64,000 nucleotides of DNA from Bacteroidaceae bacterium (GTDB taxonomy: Bacteria > Bacteroidota > Bacteroidia > Bacteroidales > Bacteroidaceae): the NCBI GenBank assembly GCA_017464815.1, contig JAFTYI010000004.1:1-64000 (forward strand). Direction: 5' to 3'. Shown here piece after piece: positions 26,832-35,462 of the stretch (its first letter is position 1; the number at the start of each line of letters is the position of its first letter). The notes beneath the pieces were generated by a model. That model worked only from the letters and a program-made list of their open reading frames with translations. It did not search any database and had not been told where the DNA came from. A program made the translations under genes and the position numbers.

Positions 26832-28187
26832 TTAATTTCTTTTTTCTTCCTTAAATACCTTGAACTGCCTGTAGAGCATCCATCCGGCGATGATTGATGC
26901 CATCAGGTCGGAGAGGGGCATGGAGAGCCATACGCCCGTCTGCCCCAAGAAGTGGGGGAGCACCAGCAGGCAGGGGATGAGGAAGATGAGCTGGCGGGTG
27001 AGCGAGAGGAAGATGCTCTTGCGGGCCATGCCGATGCTCTGGAAGAAGTTGACGGTGACCATCTGGAATCCGACGATGGGGAAGATGGCTACCATGTAGC
27101 GCAGGCCGTGGGCGGCTTGGCGGATGAGCTCTTCGTCGGTGGTGAAGGCGCGCGCCACGAGGTGGGGGATGAAGACGCCGACGAGGAAGGCGGCGGTGGT
27201 GATGGCGGTGGCGGCAAGGATGGTGAGGCGCAGCACGCGGTTGACGCGGTCGAACTGGCGGGCGCCGTAGTTATATCCGGCTATGGGTTGCATGCCTTGG
27301 TTAAGGCCCATCACTATCATGACGAAGAAGAAGGCGATGCGGTTGGCTATGCCGTAGGCTCCGATGGCGAGGTCGCCTCCGTGGGTCTGAAGGCCTTTGT
27401 TGATGAGTATGACCACGACGCAGGCGCAGAGGTTCATCAGGAAGGGGGCCATGCCGATGGAGAGGGAGTTGGTGACTATCTTGCGCTTGAGGCCGAAGGT
27501 GCCGCGACGGATGTGTATCAGCTCGCTCTTGTTGGTGAATATCTTCAGCTGCCAGCAGAGGGCTATCATCTGGGCCAACACGGTGGCCGTGGCGGCTCCG
27601 CGGATGCCCATGTCGAGGACGTAGATGAAGATGGGGGCGAGGATGACGTTGATGAGCACGGTGCTGATGGTGGCGTACATGGCTTTCTGGGGATGGCCGG
27701 CGGAGCGGAGCATGGCGTTGAGTCCCAGGTACATGTGGGTGATGACGTTGCCAAGGAGGATGACCTCCATGAAGTCGCGCGCATAGGGGAGGGTGGCGTC
27801 GCTGGCACCGAAGAAGTAGAGGATGGGGTCGATGAAGGCCAGCATCAGGGCTCCGAAGACGACGCCGATGATGGTGTTCATGGTGATGACGTTGCCAAGG
27901 ATTTGTTGGGCGGTGGCGTAGTCCTTCTGTCCGAGTTTGACGGAGAGCAGGGTGGAGGCACCCACGCCTACCATGGCGCCAAAGGCGGCTGAGAGGTTCA
28001 TGACGGGGAAGGTGATGGCCAATCCCGAGATGGCCAGGGGACCTACGCCTTGGCCGATGAAGATGCTGTCGACCATGTTGTAGAGCGACGAGGCGGTCAT
28101 GGCAATGATGGCCGGCACGGCGTACTGGGTGAGCAGTTTGCGTATGCTCTCGGTGCCTAATGCGGTGGGGGCTGTTTGTTGTGACAT
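26832..28187 (-). CDS. MATE family efflux transporter
   Basis: A 451-residue inner-membrane protein with about 12 membrane helices in two similar halves. Typical MATE features are VPAIIAMTASSLYNMVDSIFIGQGVGPLAISGLAITFPVMNL at the N-terminus and NQGMQPIAGYNYGARQFDRVNRVLRL at the start of the second half. It should export drugs or metabolites using a Na+ or H+ gradient. The substrate cannot be read. It is cotranscribed with the kinase-like gene, and both are enclosed by two nearly identical AGGAGTTAA repeats. Confidence 0.92.
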   Translation of the reverse strand: MSQQTAPTALGTESIRKLLTQYAVPAIIAMTASSLYNMVDSIFIGQGVGPLAISGLAITFPVMNLSAAFGAMVGVGASTLLSVKLGQKDYATAQQILGNVITMNTIIGVVFGALMLAFIDPILYFFGASDATLPYARDFMEVILLGNVITHMYLGLNAMLRSAGHPQKAMYATISTVLINVILAPIFIYVLDMGIRGAATATVLAQMIALCWQLKIFTNKSELIHIRRGTFGLKRKIVTNSLSIGMAPFLMNLCACVVVILINKGLQTHGGDLAIGAYGIANRIAFFFVMIVMGLNQGMQPIAGYNYGARQFDRVNRVLRLTILAATAITTAAFLVGVFIPHLVARAFTTDEELIRQAAHGLRYMVAIFPIVGFQMVTVNFFQSIGMARKSIFLSLTRQLIFLIPCLLVLPHFLGQTGVWLSMPLSDLMASIIAGWMLYRQFKVFKEEKRN

Positions 28188-28205
28188 GTTCTTTTTACCT
28201 TTTAT

Positions 28206-28372
28206 TGAGGAGTTAGAGGGGTTGTCGCTTCGTCAGGAGTTAGAGGAGTTATCACTCGCTTCTCTCGTTAGGAGTTAAAGCCACCCATTCCTTAATGAAA
28301 GGCAAGCAGGCCAAAGCCTGCGCTAACTCCTTTTAACTCCTTTAACTTCTTTAACTCCCTTAACTTCTCCTT
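28206..28372. repeat. AGGAGTTAA-family inverted repeat, gene-less copy
   Basis: Same architecture as 26030-26192, with GGCAAGCAGGCCAAAGCCTG at the apex. It lies upstream of the MATE gene and between it and the divergent mnmA. The near identity to the other copy suggests recent copying or gene conversion. Confidence 0.85.
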
Positions 28373-28420
28373 TTAATCGTTTTTACGGTGCAAAGATACG
28401 GTAAATTTCATTTTTATGCC

Positions 28421-28428
28421 TACTTTTG
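28421..28428 (+). promoter_or_regulatory. -7 box of the mnmA promoter
   Basis: TACTTTTG, matching TAnnTTTG, predicts a start near 28435 and a leader of about 16 nt to the ATG at 28451. This supports the internal ATG over the longer open frame from 28388. Confidence 0.6.
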
Positions 28429-28450
28429 CAGACGTAAATTAACAAAGAAG

Positions 28451-29569
28451 ATGAATAAAAGTTGTGAAAACCGCCGTGTGATGGTGGGAATGAGTGGTGG
28501 CGTGGACAGCACGGCCGCCTGTCTGATGCTGATGGAGCAGGGCTATGAGGTGGTGGGAGTGACGATGCGCACGTGGGACAACCCGTCGGCGTTCTCCTCT
28601 GCCGACCAGTCGGAGCCTGACTACATCGTGGAGGCTCGTGCCTTGGCTGCGCGCTTGGGCATCGAACACTATGTGGCCGACGAGCGCGAGGAGTTCCGCC
28701 GTGTCATCGTGCAGGGCTTCATCGACGAGTATATGCAGGGGCGCACGCCGAACCCGTGCGTCGTGTGCAACCCGCTTTTCAAATTCCGCGTGCTCAGGGA
28801 GTGGGCGGACAAGATGGGGTGTGCCTACATGGCTACGGGCCACTATTCGCAACTGGAGCACTCTCGCGCGCGTACCTTTATTGTTATCGGGCGCGACGAG
28901 AAGAAAGACCAGAGCTACTTCCTGTGGCGCGTAGGGCAGGAGGTGTTGGCGCGGTGCATCTTCCCCTTGGGCGGAATGACGAAGGAGGAGGTGCGTGCTT
29001 ACCTGAAGGCGAAGGGCTTCGAGGCGAAGTCGGCCGAGGGGGAGAGCATGGAGGTGTGCTTCATCGAGGGGGATTATCGCGACTTCCTCCGCCAACAGGT
29101 GCCCGACATTGACACGCGCATCGGACGTGGCAAGTTTGTGGATGCCGAGGGGCACACGATTGGCACGCATCGCGGCTATCCCTACTACACCATCGGGCAA
29201 CGCAAGGGGCTGGAGATTGCCCTTGGGCGACCCGTATATGTCATCAAACTGAATGCGCAGAAGAATACCGTGATGCTGGGCGATGCCGACGAGCTGAAGG
29301 CCGAATATATGCTGACGGAGCCACCCCTGTGGGTGGACGAGGCGGAGGCTATGGAGAGCAAGGAGCTGGCCGTGCGCATCCGCTATCGTAGCCGACCCAT
29401 CCCTTGCACCGTGCACCGGTTGGACGACGGGCGTCTGCTCGTCCGTTTCTTGGGTGAGGCTTCGTCGGTGACACCCGGCCAGTCGGCCGTCTTCTACATC
29501 GGTGGCCGTGTGGTGGGCGGAGCGTTCATTGCCAATCAGAAAGGGGTGAACTACTTGGCGAAAATATAA
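28451..29569 (+). CDS. mnmA: tRNA 2-thiouridine synthesizing protein MnmA
   Basis: A 372-residue cytoplasmic enzyme that thiolates U34 of tRNA-Lys, -Glu and -Gln. The PP-loop [17 protein letters not shown] is at residues 11-27. The catalytic cysteines are in TPNPCVVCN (near 103-106) and SMEVCFIEG (near 201). The GHYSQLE and [16 protein letters not shown] segments and the C-terminal beta-barrel are in normal order. The frame stays open upstream to 28388, but that part overlaps the promoter. Bacteroidetes often have two MnmA paralogues, so a second copy may exist outside the window. Confidence 0.93.
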   Translation: MNKSCENRRVMVGMSGGVDSTAACLMLMEQGYEVVGVTMRTWDNPSAFSSADQSEPDYIVEARALAARLGIEHYVADEREEFRRVIVQGFIDEYMQGRTPNPCVVCNPLFKFRVLREWADKMGCAYMATGHYSQLEHSRARTFIVIGRDEKKDQSYFLWRVGQEVLARCIFPLGGMTKEEVRAYLKAKGFEAKSAEGESMEVCFIEGDYRDFLRQQVPDIDTRIGRGKFVDAEGHTIGTHRGYPYYTIGQRKGLEIALGRPVYVIKLNAQKNTVMLGDADELKAEYMLTEPPLWVDEAEAMESKELAVRIRYRSRPIPCTVHRLDDGRLLVRFLGEASSVTPGQSAVFYIGGRVVGGAFIANQKGVNYLAKI

Positions 29570-29614
29570 GCGTCGGGGGAGGGCTTCAAAAAATGCGGCT
29601 GGCTTTTTGAAAAA

Positions 29615-29848
29615 TGGGGACAGTCCCAAAAAACAGTTGCAAATTATTCCGTCTCTGTGTCATTTTTCGCTACGCTCAACAACTCGTCTGAACGCAGTGA
29701 AGAATCTGAATACGTCAGCATTATAGTGTTCTGCTTGCGTTTACAGATTCTTCACTGCGTTCAGACGAGTTGTTGAGCGTAGCGAAAAATGACACAGAGA
29801 CATCATGTAAACCAATTATATACAACCGACTTTTAGGACTGACCCCAA
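29615..29848. repeat. 58-bp perfect inverted repeat with GGGGACAGTCC-like ends (MITE/REP-like)
   Basis: Arms 29651-29708 and 29744-29801 are perfect complements over 58 bp around a 35-nt loop. Outer ends GGGGACAGTCCC (29617-29628) and GGACTGACCCC (29837-29847) are imperfect complements. GGGGACAGTCC words are, from memory, found beside REP-associated Y1 transposases. There is no transposase here, so this would be a non-autonomous copy. Confidence 0.8.
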
Positions 29849-29870
29849 TAAAGAGTTTCGTACCTATATA

Positions 29871-29898
29871 AAAAAAAGAAGGTTGTCTCCCGACAACC
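29871..29898 (-). terminator. Terminator of the sRNA and possibly GH31
   Basis: Stem 29898-29892 with 29887-29881, loop GGGA, then TTCTTTTTTT on the minus strand. Confidence 0.75.
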
Positions 29899-29937
29899 AA
29901 TCTTCCATTAACCTTAAATCTAATACCATGAAAAACA
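29872..29937 (-). ncRNA. Candidate small RNA of about 66 nt
   Basis: On the minus strand a good promoter (TTG 29972-29970, 19-bp spacer, TACCTTTG 29950-29943) is followed by a transcript ending in a perfect 7-bp stem GGTTGTC-GGGA-GACAACC and a T-rich tail (29880-29871). The body holds GGTATTAGATTTAAGGTTAA, which I believe recurs in Bacteroidales genomes, though I cannot verify that here. There is no minus-strand ORF. It could be an independent sRNA or the processed 3' end of the GH31 transcript. Confidence 0.6.
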
Positions 29938-29942
29938 CGATG

Positions 29943-29972
29943 CAAAGGTACTGCTTTTTTTCATCTACGCAA
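29943..29972 (-). promoter_or_regulatory. Promoter of the small RNA
   Basis: TTG (29972-29970), a 19-bp spacer and TACCTTTG (29950-29943) on the minus strand, 60-90 bp beyond the GH31 stop codon. Confidence 0.65.
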
Positions 29973-30032
29973 TACTTTGCACCGTGTTTTCTCAGTTTTT
30001 TAACCTTTATTAAACTTTCAGCAGGTTAATTG

Positions 30033-32528
30033 TTAGAGTTTCACCTGCACTTCTGTGCCCGTGTAGTTCACCACCTTGTCGAAATTGGCAGGCTCGGTGT
30101 CGGCAGCGGGGCTTCCCTGCTTCACCACGTGGATGCGGAAGTTGCGGTTGGCCAACATGCCCTTGAACTCGCCCTTGCGAGCGGCAATGGTGAGGGTGCG
30201 TGTGGCATCGTCCCAGTGGAAGGGGATTTCGGTGAAGGCACCCTTCTCATAGTTGTAGTTGTCGCCCTCGTCCTCGTAGAGCACAAAGTCGGCATCGGCA
30301 CCGGGATAGATGCGGATTTCCAAGTTATCCCACGGTTTCTCGGTGGAGTATTGCACGGCAGGGCCGAAGGGGATGATGGTGCCGGCCTTGATGTAGAGGG
30401 GGATGATGTTGATGGGAGCCAAGCGCTTCACGGTGCGTCCGCCATCCATCAGGTCGTTTGTCCAGAAGTCATACCAGCGGGCACCAGCGGGCAGATACAC
30501 CTCCACGGGAGCTGCCGCCTTCTCCACCTCGGGATAGATGGCAAAGCCTTCCTTATGCTCGTTTTGGAAGGTATAGAGGGGGTCGGTCACCGGTTTCACA
30601 AGGATGGAACGTCCGAAGAGGTATTCATCGGTCAGGTTGATGGCCTTCTTGTCGTCCGTAAAGTCGAAGAAGAGCGGACGCATCATTGAACCACTGCGCT
30701 GCACCACCTCGCCCATCATGCTGTAGATGTAGGGAAGGAGACGGTAGCGGAGCTCGACATATTGTTTCTGCACATCGAATGCCCATTCGCCGGGGTTTCC
30801 ATAGCGGTACATCTCGTTGAGCATGGGACCCGATCGGTGGTTGCGCATCAAGGGCATGAAGCATCCCCACTGCATCCAGCGCACCTGCAACTCCTGTGCA
30901 AAGGGGTCGCGCGGATTGTTGCGGATGTCCCATCCGAAGAAACCACCGATGTCGGTATTCCAGAAGGGGATACCACAGGTCACGTAGTTCAATCCCGAGG
31001 GTATCTGAGCCTTCATCACGCGCCAGTTGCTGGTGATGTCGCCACTCCAGCTGAAGGTTGCATAGCGTTGGATACCAAACGAGCTGCTTCGTGTCATCTG
31101 GAAGGAGCGCTTGTAGTTTTTCTTCTGCTTGCGCTGGCTCTCATACACGCCCTTGTTGCTCATCAAGGGGAAGGCATTCTTCACGCTCCGCCATGAGCCG
31201 TCGTGCGTCATGTGGGCATCGTCGCCGGGCACTTCCCAATGGTCGGGTTCGGTCGAGTCGCTCCACCAGGCATCGATGTCCATGTCGTAGAGGTTCTTCA
31301 AGTATTTCCAATAGATGGCACGGGCCTTCGGATTGAAGGGGTCGTAGGGCTTCACGCCACGATTGCGCGGCCACGTGTCGAAGGGATAGAGGGCACCTAT
31401 CTTGTCCAGCTCCTTGTATTGCTCTGTCCAAGGGCCGAAGCTTGCCCAGATGGAAATCATCAGGTGGGCATTCTTGCTATGCACGTAGTCAACCATCTCT
31501 TGAGGACTCTTGATGCGCGGCTCGAGGCCCTTTTCCACATACTCCTTGGCAAGGGGCTTGAGGTCGTCGGGCAGGTATTTCGCCCACTTCTCGTCGCCCA
31601 CCTTATTTATATAATAGGGGTTCATGAACTTCATGGCATTCCAGTTGGAGTCGCATCCCCAGTATTGCCAATCCTGCACAATGCCGTCGAGGGGGATTTC
31701 CAGTTCGCGATACTTGTCGAGCACCTCACACAGTTCGTCGCTCGTCTTGTAGCGCTCGCGACATTGCCAGAATCCCATTGTCCACAGGGGGAACATGGTG
31801 GCTTGTCCCGAAAGCTGGCGCACGGAGGCCATCACATCGTCTTGTGAGCCATTGCCGTACATGAAGTAATAATCCACGCACTGGCCCACCTCAGAGGAGA
31901 AGCGTGTCAGCGACTCGGTGTCCTTGAAGAAGGTGCGTCCGGCATTATCCCAATAGAAGCCGTAGCCCTTGTCGGAAGCAAAGTAGGGGATGGTGATGTT
32001 TCCGTTCGTATTCCACATCTTTATCTCCTCGCCACGCTGATTGAGTTTGTGGCTTCCACGCTGGCCGAATCCGAAGATGGCCTCGTCCTTTGCCAAGCGG
32101 AAGTTTTGCGCCACGGCATAGAGTCCCTTGTCGGCTCCTGCCTCAATGGTTTCCACCTCGCCGATGGCCGTCTCCTGAAGCAACATCTTGTCGCCCTTGG
32201 AGAAGCATACGACGCCCGTCTTCTTATCCACGGTGGCGGTCATGTATTCGGTGGTCACGGTCACCACGCCTGCTTTGTCGTCCGTGGTGAAGGCGGCTCC
32301 CGTAGGTTCAAGAATCACCGAGTAGCTTTTCTTCGCGGGCATCTGCTTCAACCCGTCGGCATACTTCACCACGCGGATGGTGGTGGGTGAATAGACGATT
32401 ACTTCCGTGGTGGGCACCCCCTCAGTGGCGACGTCCACCTTGACACCGTGCTTCGTCTCGGTCACGGTTTGCGCCTGAGTGGCCATTGCCGTCATCAGAC
32501 ACAGGGAGGTTAACATCAGTTTTCTCAT
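30033..32528 (-). CDS. GH31 family glycoside hydrolase (alpha-glucosidase/alpha-xylosidase type)
   Basis: An 831-residue exported enzyme with signal peptide MRKLMLTSLCLMTAMATQA. The N-terminal beta-sandwich runs to about 230 (DEAIFGFGQRGSHKLNQRG). The catalytic barrel contains PLDGIVQDWQYWG and the nucleophile motif AWWSDSTEPDHW (Asp near 424), then GIPFWNTDIGGFFGWD and a pocket segment WMQWGCFMPLMRNHRSG. The C-terminal domains include a DUF5110-like domain (DADFVLYEDEGDNYNYEKG). It would act in the periplasm on alpha-linked oligosaccharides. The WW-D-TEPD form leans to alpha-xylosidase/alpha-glucosidase, but the substrate is not certain. It stands alone, without SusCD genes. Confidence 0.9.
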   Translation of the reverse strand: MRKLMLTSLCLMTAMATQAQTVTETKHGVKVDVATEGVPTTEVIVYSPTTIRVVKYADGLKQMPAKKSYSVILEPTGAAFTTDDKAGVVTVTTEYMTATVDKKTGVVCFSKGDKMLLQETAIGEVETIEAGADKGLYAVAQNFRLAKDEAIFGFGQRGSHKLNQRGEEIKMWNTNGNITIPYFASDKGYGFYWDNAGRTFFKDTESLTRFSSEVGQCVDYYFMYGNGSQDDVMASVRQLSGQATMFPLWTMGFWQCRERYKTSDELCEVLDKYRELEIPLDGIVQDWQYWGCDSNWNAMKFMNPYYINKVGDEKWAKYLPDDLKPLAKEYVEKGLEPRIKSPQEMVDYVHSKNAHLMISIWASFGPWTEQYKELDKIGALYPFDTWPRNRGVKPYDPFNPKARAIYWKYLKNLYDMDIDAWWSDSTEPDHWEVPGDDAHMTHDGSWRSVKNAFPLMSNKGVYESQRKQKKNYKRSFQMTRSSSFGIQRYATFSWSGDITSNWRVMKAQIPSGLNYVTCGIPFWNTDIGGFFGWDIRNNPRDPFAQELQVRWMQWGCFMPLMRNHRSGPMLNEMYRYGNPGEWAFDVQKQYVELRYRLLPYIYSMMGEVVQRSGSMMRPLFFDFTDDKKAINLTDEYLFGRSILVKPVTDPLYTFQNEHKEGFAIYPEVEKAAAPVEVYLPAGARWYDFWTNDLMDGGRTVKRLAPINIIPLYIKAGTIIPFGPAVQYSTEKPWDNLEIRIYPGADADFVLYEDEGDNYNYEKGAFTEIPFHWDDATRTLTIAARKGEFKGMLANRNFRIHVVKQGSPAADTEPANFDKVVNYTGTEVQVKL

Positions 32529-32613
32529 GTTTTTCTGTTTTTTATGATGATTTGGTAATGATTTTCTTCCGTCTCATCTATCTTTCAAGCCTCTAAAAAG
32601 CCTCGGGGTTACT

Positions 32614-33792
32614 TCACTCCACATACAACACAAGCCCCTTGAGGTATTCGCCTTCGGGATGGTAGATGTTGACGGGATGGTCGGCCGGCTGGGTCAGTTG
32701 GTGAAGAATGCGCACACTGCGTCCGCTCATGGCAGCTGCGGTGAAGACGGCGGTGCGGAAGTTGTCCTTCGTCACCACTTGCGAACACGAGAAGGTGAAG
32801 AGGATGCCTCCGGGCTTGATTTTCTCGAACGCCTTGGCATTGAGCTTGCGGTATCCCTGAAGGGCGTTGCGAAGGGCATCCTTGTGCTTGGCAAAGGCGG
32901 GAGGGTCGAGGATGATGAGGTCGTACTGGTCGCCCATGCGGTCGAGATACTTGAAGGCATCTTCGGCATAGGCGGTGTGGCGCGGGTCGCCGGGGAAGTT
33001 CAGCTCGACGTTCTTGTTGGTGAGGTCGATGGCCTTGGCCGAACTATCAACGGAATGGACGAGCTTGGCGCCTCCGCGCATGGCATAGAAGGAGAATCCG
33101 CCGGTGTAGCAAAACATGTTGAGCACCGAGCGTCCCTTTGAATAGCGCTCGAGCAAGGCGCGGTTTTCGCGTTGGTCGACAAAGAAGCCCGTCTTCTGCC
33201 CCTTGAGCCAGTCGACGTGGAAGTTGAGGCCGTTCTCCATGGCCACGTTGTCGGCACTTCCGCCAAGGATGAAGCCATTCTCTTGCCCGAGGTCGGCTTT
33301 GAAGGGGAGGGTTGTCTCTGACTTGTAGTAGATGTTTTCCACCACGCCCTTCATCACATCGGCCAGGGCGCGGGCAATCTCGTGGCGATAGACGTGCATA
33401 CCTACGGAGTGGGCCTGCACAACGGCGGTGCGGCCATAGACGTCGATGACAAGGCCGGGCAGATTGTCGCCCTCGCCATGCACGAGGCGGTAGGTGTTGT
33501 TTTGCGGATTGCCGGCCACGCCGATGGCGCGACGCATGTCGTAAGCGATGGCGAGCCGACGGTGCCAGAAGGCTTCGTCAACGGGTTCGTCGACAAACGA
33601 GAGCACGCGCACGGCGATGCTTCCTATCTGGTAATGGCCAATGGCAATGAATTGGCGCTCGGCGGTGACAACGCGCACCACTTCGCCCTCTTCGGGGTCA
33701 CCTTCGATATGGTGTATGGCACCCGAGAATACCCACGGGTGAAAACGCTTGAGGGATTCCTCTTTTCCTTTCTTTAAATGTACGATGTTCAT
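32614..33792 (-). CDS. rlmI: Class I rRNA (cytosine-C5) methyltransferase, RlmI-like
   Basis: A 392-residue SAM-dependent methyltransferase. The N-terminal PUA domain is residues 1-80 (LKKGKEESLKRFHPWVFSGAI). A central domain follows (VVENIYYKSETTLPFKADLGQENGFI, KTGFFVDQRENRALLE). The Rossmann domain carries SAM motifs LNMFCYTGGFSFYAMRGGA and SVDSSAKAI, and the DPPAFAKHK catalytic motif near 284. It probably methylates 23S rRNA C1962, as RlmI does. The downstream exonuclease gene starts about 330 bp away with the MITE between DUF5063 and itself; the gap between this gene and the exonuclease stop is 26 bp, so they are likely cotranscribed. Confidence 0.88.
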   Translation of the reverse strand: MNIVHLKKGKEESLKRFHPWVFSGAIHHIEGDPEEGEVVRVVTAERQFIAIGHYQIGSIAVRVLSFVDEPVDEAFWHRRLAIAYDMRRAIGVAGNPQNNTYRLVHGEGDNLPGLVIDVYGRTAVVQAHSVGMHVYRHEIARALADVMKGVVENIYYKSETTLPFKADLGQENGFILGGSADNVAMENGLNFHVDWLKGQKTGFFVDQRENRALLERYSKGRSVLNMFCYTGGFSFYAMRGGAKLVHSVDSSAKAIDLTNKNVELNFPGDPRHTAYAEDAFKYLDRMGDQYDLIILDPPAFAKHKDALRNALQGYRKLNAKAFEKIKPGGILFTFSCSQVVTKDNFRTAVFTAAAMSGRSVRILHQLTQPADHPVNIYHPEGEYLKGLVLYVE

Positions 33793-33818
33793 TGTTCAAT
33801 ATTTCTTTCCTTTCACTC

Positions 33819-34466
33819 CTACACTACTTCATTATTAACCACCACTTCCTCCACCGGTGCCGGAATCACCTCGTAGTCGCCCGTGGCCTTCAGTTCCTCG
33901 ATGCGGTCGTAAATCTTCAAGCACGCCCATGCGTCGATGGCGGCATAGGCCTTCTGTGCATCGTTGAGCACGTCGGCTTCCCAGTTGGTGAGGCGCTGGC
34001 GCTTGGAGATTTTCCGTCCGAAGAGGTTGGCGTAGATTTTCTGGAGGCTCATGTCGCGGATGCCCACCTGACCGACCATGTCCTGCAGGTCGATGAAGTT
34101 GTTGCTTGCAAACTCTCCCACCCGGTGGAGCATGTGGATGTCGTCCTTCAACGAGAGGCCCACCTTCACCAGCGTCGGGTGGCTGAGCAGGCGCACGACG
34201 GAGGGACACATGCCTATCATGTTGAGGCGGAAGAGGAAGCATGTGTCGTGTGTAGAGACTTGCAACAGGGCCACCTTGTGCATGATTCCGCGCTTGAACG
34301 AGGGACGTGTCTCGGTGTCGATGCCCACCATCGGTTGGGTGAGCAGGTAGCCGACGGCCTTCTCGGCCTCCAGTTCTGTCTGTATCACAATGATGCGTCC
34401 GTCGAAGGTCACCACCTCCATCTCCGCCACTTCGGCTTTTTCTATTTTTTCTTTAATGTAAATCAT
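33819..34466 (-). CDS. DEDDy 3'-5' exonuclease domain protein (RNase D-like)
   Basis: A 215-residue single-domain exonuclease. The three Exo motifs are visible: VGIDTETRPSF (DxE, near 47), KVGLSLKDDIHML (Asp near 108) and AYAAIDAWACLKIYD (Y-x3-D, near 172), making it a DEDDy enzyme. It lacks the HRDC domains of full RNase D. Such stand-alone proteins are found in most Bacteroidetes and may trim small RNAs or tRNA ends. It is upstream of the RlmI-like gene by 26 bp. A 200-bp MITE lies only 9-10 bp before its start, so its promoter may be in or beyond the insertion. Confidence 0.88.
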   Translation of the reverse strand: MIYIKEKIEKAEVAEMEVVTFDGRIIVIQTELEAEKAVGYLLTQPMVGIDTETRPSFKRGIMHKVALLQVSTHDTCFLFRLNMIGMCPSVVRLLSHPTLVKVGLSLKDDIHMLHRVGEFASNNFIDLQDMVGQVGIRDMSLQKIYANLFGRKISKRQRLTNWEADVLNDAQKAYAAIDAWACLKIYDRIEELKATGDYEVIPAPVEEVVVNNEVV

Positions 34467-34474
34467 CAGTGTTT

Positions 34475-34674
34475 TTAAGGTGGGTCCTATAAATTCCCAC
34501 AGATTATTAACAATAGTGAGTACTTTAATCTTTTTGCCGTTAAATCGGCTTTATCCGGCTCTTTTTGCCACTCATGTCGGTCGTGTAGCCCGCTACACTT
34601 CCTCCACAACTGTCAAAAACATCTCGGCTAAACTCCGATTTTCCGCCAAAGCGAATTTATAGGACCCACCTTAA
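34475..34674. mobile_element. 200-bp MITE with perfect terminal inverted repeats and TTAA ends
   Basis: GGTGGGTCCTATAAATT (34479-34495) is perfectly complemented at 34654-34670, and both sides carry TTAA (34475-34478 and 34671-34674), which fits a TTAA target duplication. The interior has no credible gene. A 60-codon open frame inside it looks spurious. It sits just upstream of the exonuclease gene. Confidence 0.8.
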
Positions 34675-34686
34675 TTGATTATCCGG

Positions 34687-34797
34687 CCATTGTTGCCACA
34701 TGACTCGGTCATTGTTGTCACATGACTCGGCCGACCTTATCCCAAGGCTAAGCCCGGTTCATCCCAAGGGTAAGCATGGCTTATCCCAAGGTTAAGG
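34687..34797. repeat. 22-bp-period array A (5 units)
   Basis: Five consecutive 22-bp units in phase. Units 1-2 share CATTGTTG and CACATGACTCGG; units 3-5 share TATCCCAAGG and TAAG. The word CTTATCCCAAGGCTAAG recurs inverted in array C at 45314. It lies between the MITE and the DUF5063 stop codon. Confidence 0.8.
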
Positions 34798-34801
34798 TTT
34801 G

Positions 34802-35356
34802 TTAAGCATTGTCGTCGTCATCGGCCTCCTCGTCATCGGCTGAGGGGTTGAACTTCACCGAGTGGAGGGCGCGCATGGTGTTCACCAGCGTCTGTCCCCA
34901 GTAGAGCGAGAAATTGTCGCGGCAGATGGCCAGCGAATCGTGCATCGTCTCGTCGAATCCGAGTTGGAAGACACTGATGAAGTTCTTGACATCCTGGTAG
35001 ATGTCGGCCAGGTCTTCCGAGATGCACCGTGTGATGGGCGTGTCGCTATAGCGCATGTCCTGCATGAAGACCTCCAGATAGTCGTCCTTATCGGCCATGA
35101 GGGCCGACAACGAATAGCGGAGCACCTCGTAGTCGTCCTCGGTGACGAAGGTTTCCGGCTCGTCGTCGCCCATCACCTCGCACTCGGGAAGCATCGATGC
35201 CTTGATGTAGAGCAGGGGCAGAATCTTGAGGATGGTGTCCACAAACTCCGCCCGGCGATGCGACTCGGCACGCTCGAGATAGGCACAAAATTCGGCAGCT
35301 ACGGTGACAAACTCCACCGTGTTGCGACTGAAGATGACTTGTTCTTTATTTTCCAT
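34802..35356 (-). CDS. DUF5063 domain protein
   Basis: A 184-residue acidic, helical protein matching the DUF5063 family of Bacteroidetes: FVTVAAEFCAYLERAESHRRAEFVDTILKILPLLYIKASMLPE and CISEDLADIYQDVKNFISVFQLGFDETMHDSLAICRDNFSLYWGQTLVN. It ends in a very acidic tail (DDEEADDDDNA). It has no signal or membrane segment; function unknown. A TACCTTTG box just upstream on the minus strand (35384-35377) means the transcript starts after the TTG that also opens this frame, so the ATG at MENKEQVIF is the start. It is divergent from ftsK, and gene pairs of this kind are conserved in the group as I recall. Confidence 0.8.
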   Translation of the reverse strand: MENKEQVIFSRNTVEFVTVAAEFCAYLERAESHRRAEFVDTILKILPLLYIKASMLPECEVMGDDEPETFVTEDDYEVLRYSLSALMADKDDYLEVFMQDMRYSDTPITRCISEDLADIYQDVKNFISVFQLGFDETMHDSLAICRDNFSLYWGQTLVNTMRALHSVKFNPSADDEEADDDDNA

Positions 35357-35376
35357 GAATGATAAATTAAGGTGCA

Positions 35377-35435
35377 AAGGTAATTAAAAAAAGAGATTAA
35401 AAAGGTGATAATTCCCAAAATTCGTATTAAATTTG
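35377..35435. promoter_or_regulatory. Divergent promoters of DUF5063 gene and ftsK
   Basis: Minus-strand TACCTTTG at 35384-35377 and plus-strand TAAATTTG at 35428-35435 match the -7 consensus, facing away from each other with 43 bp between. Confidence 0.6.
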
Positions 35436-35462
35436 CAACCGAATAGACAATCAATCGTACAC

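Noticed and set aside
28388..28450. Longer mnmA start
   Set aside because: The first 21 codons overlap the -7 box at 28421; the conserved protein starts at 28451.
34480..34662. 60-codon ORF inside the MITE
   Set aside because: It reads through both terminal repeats and has no ribosome-binding site or recognisable family; most likely chance.
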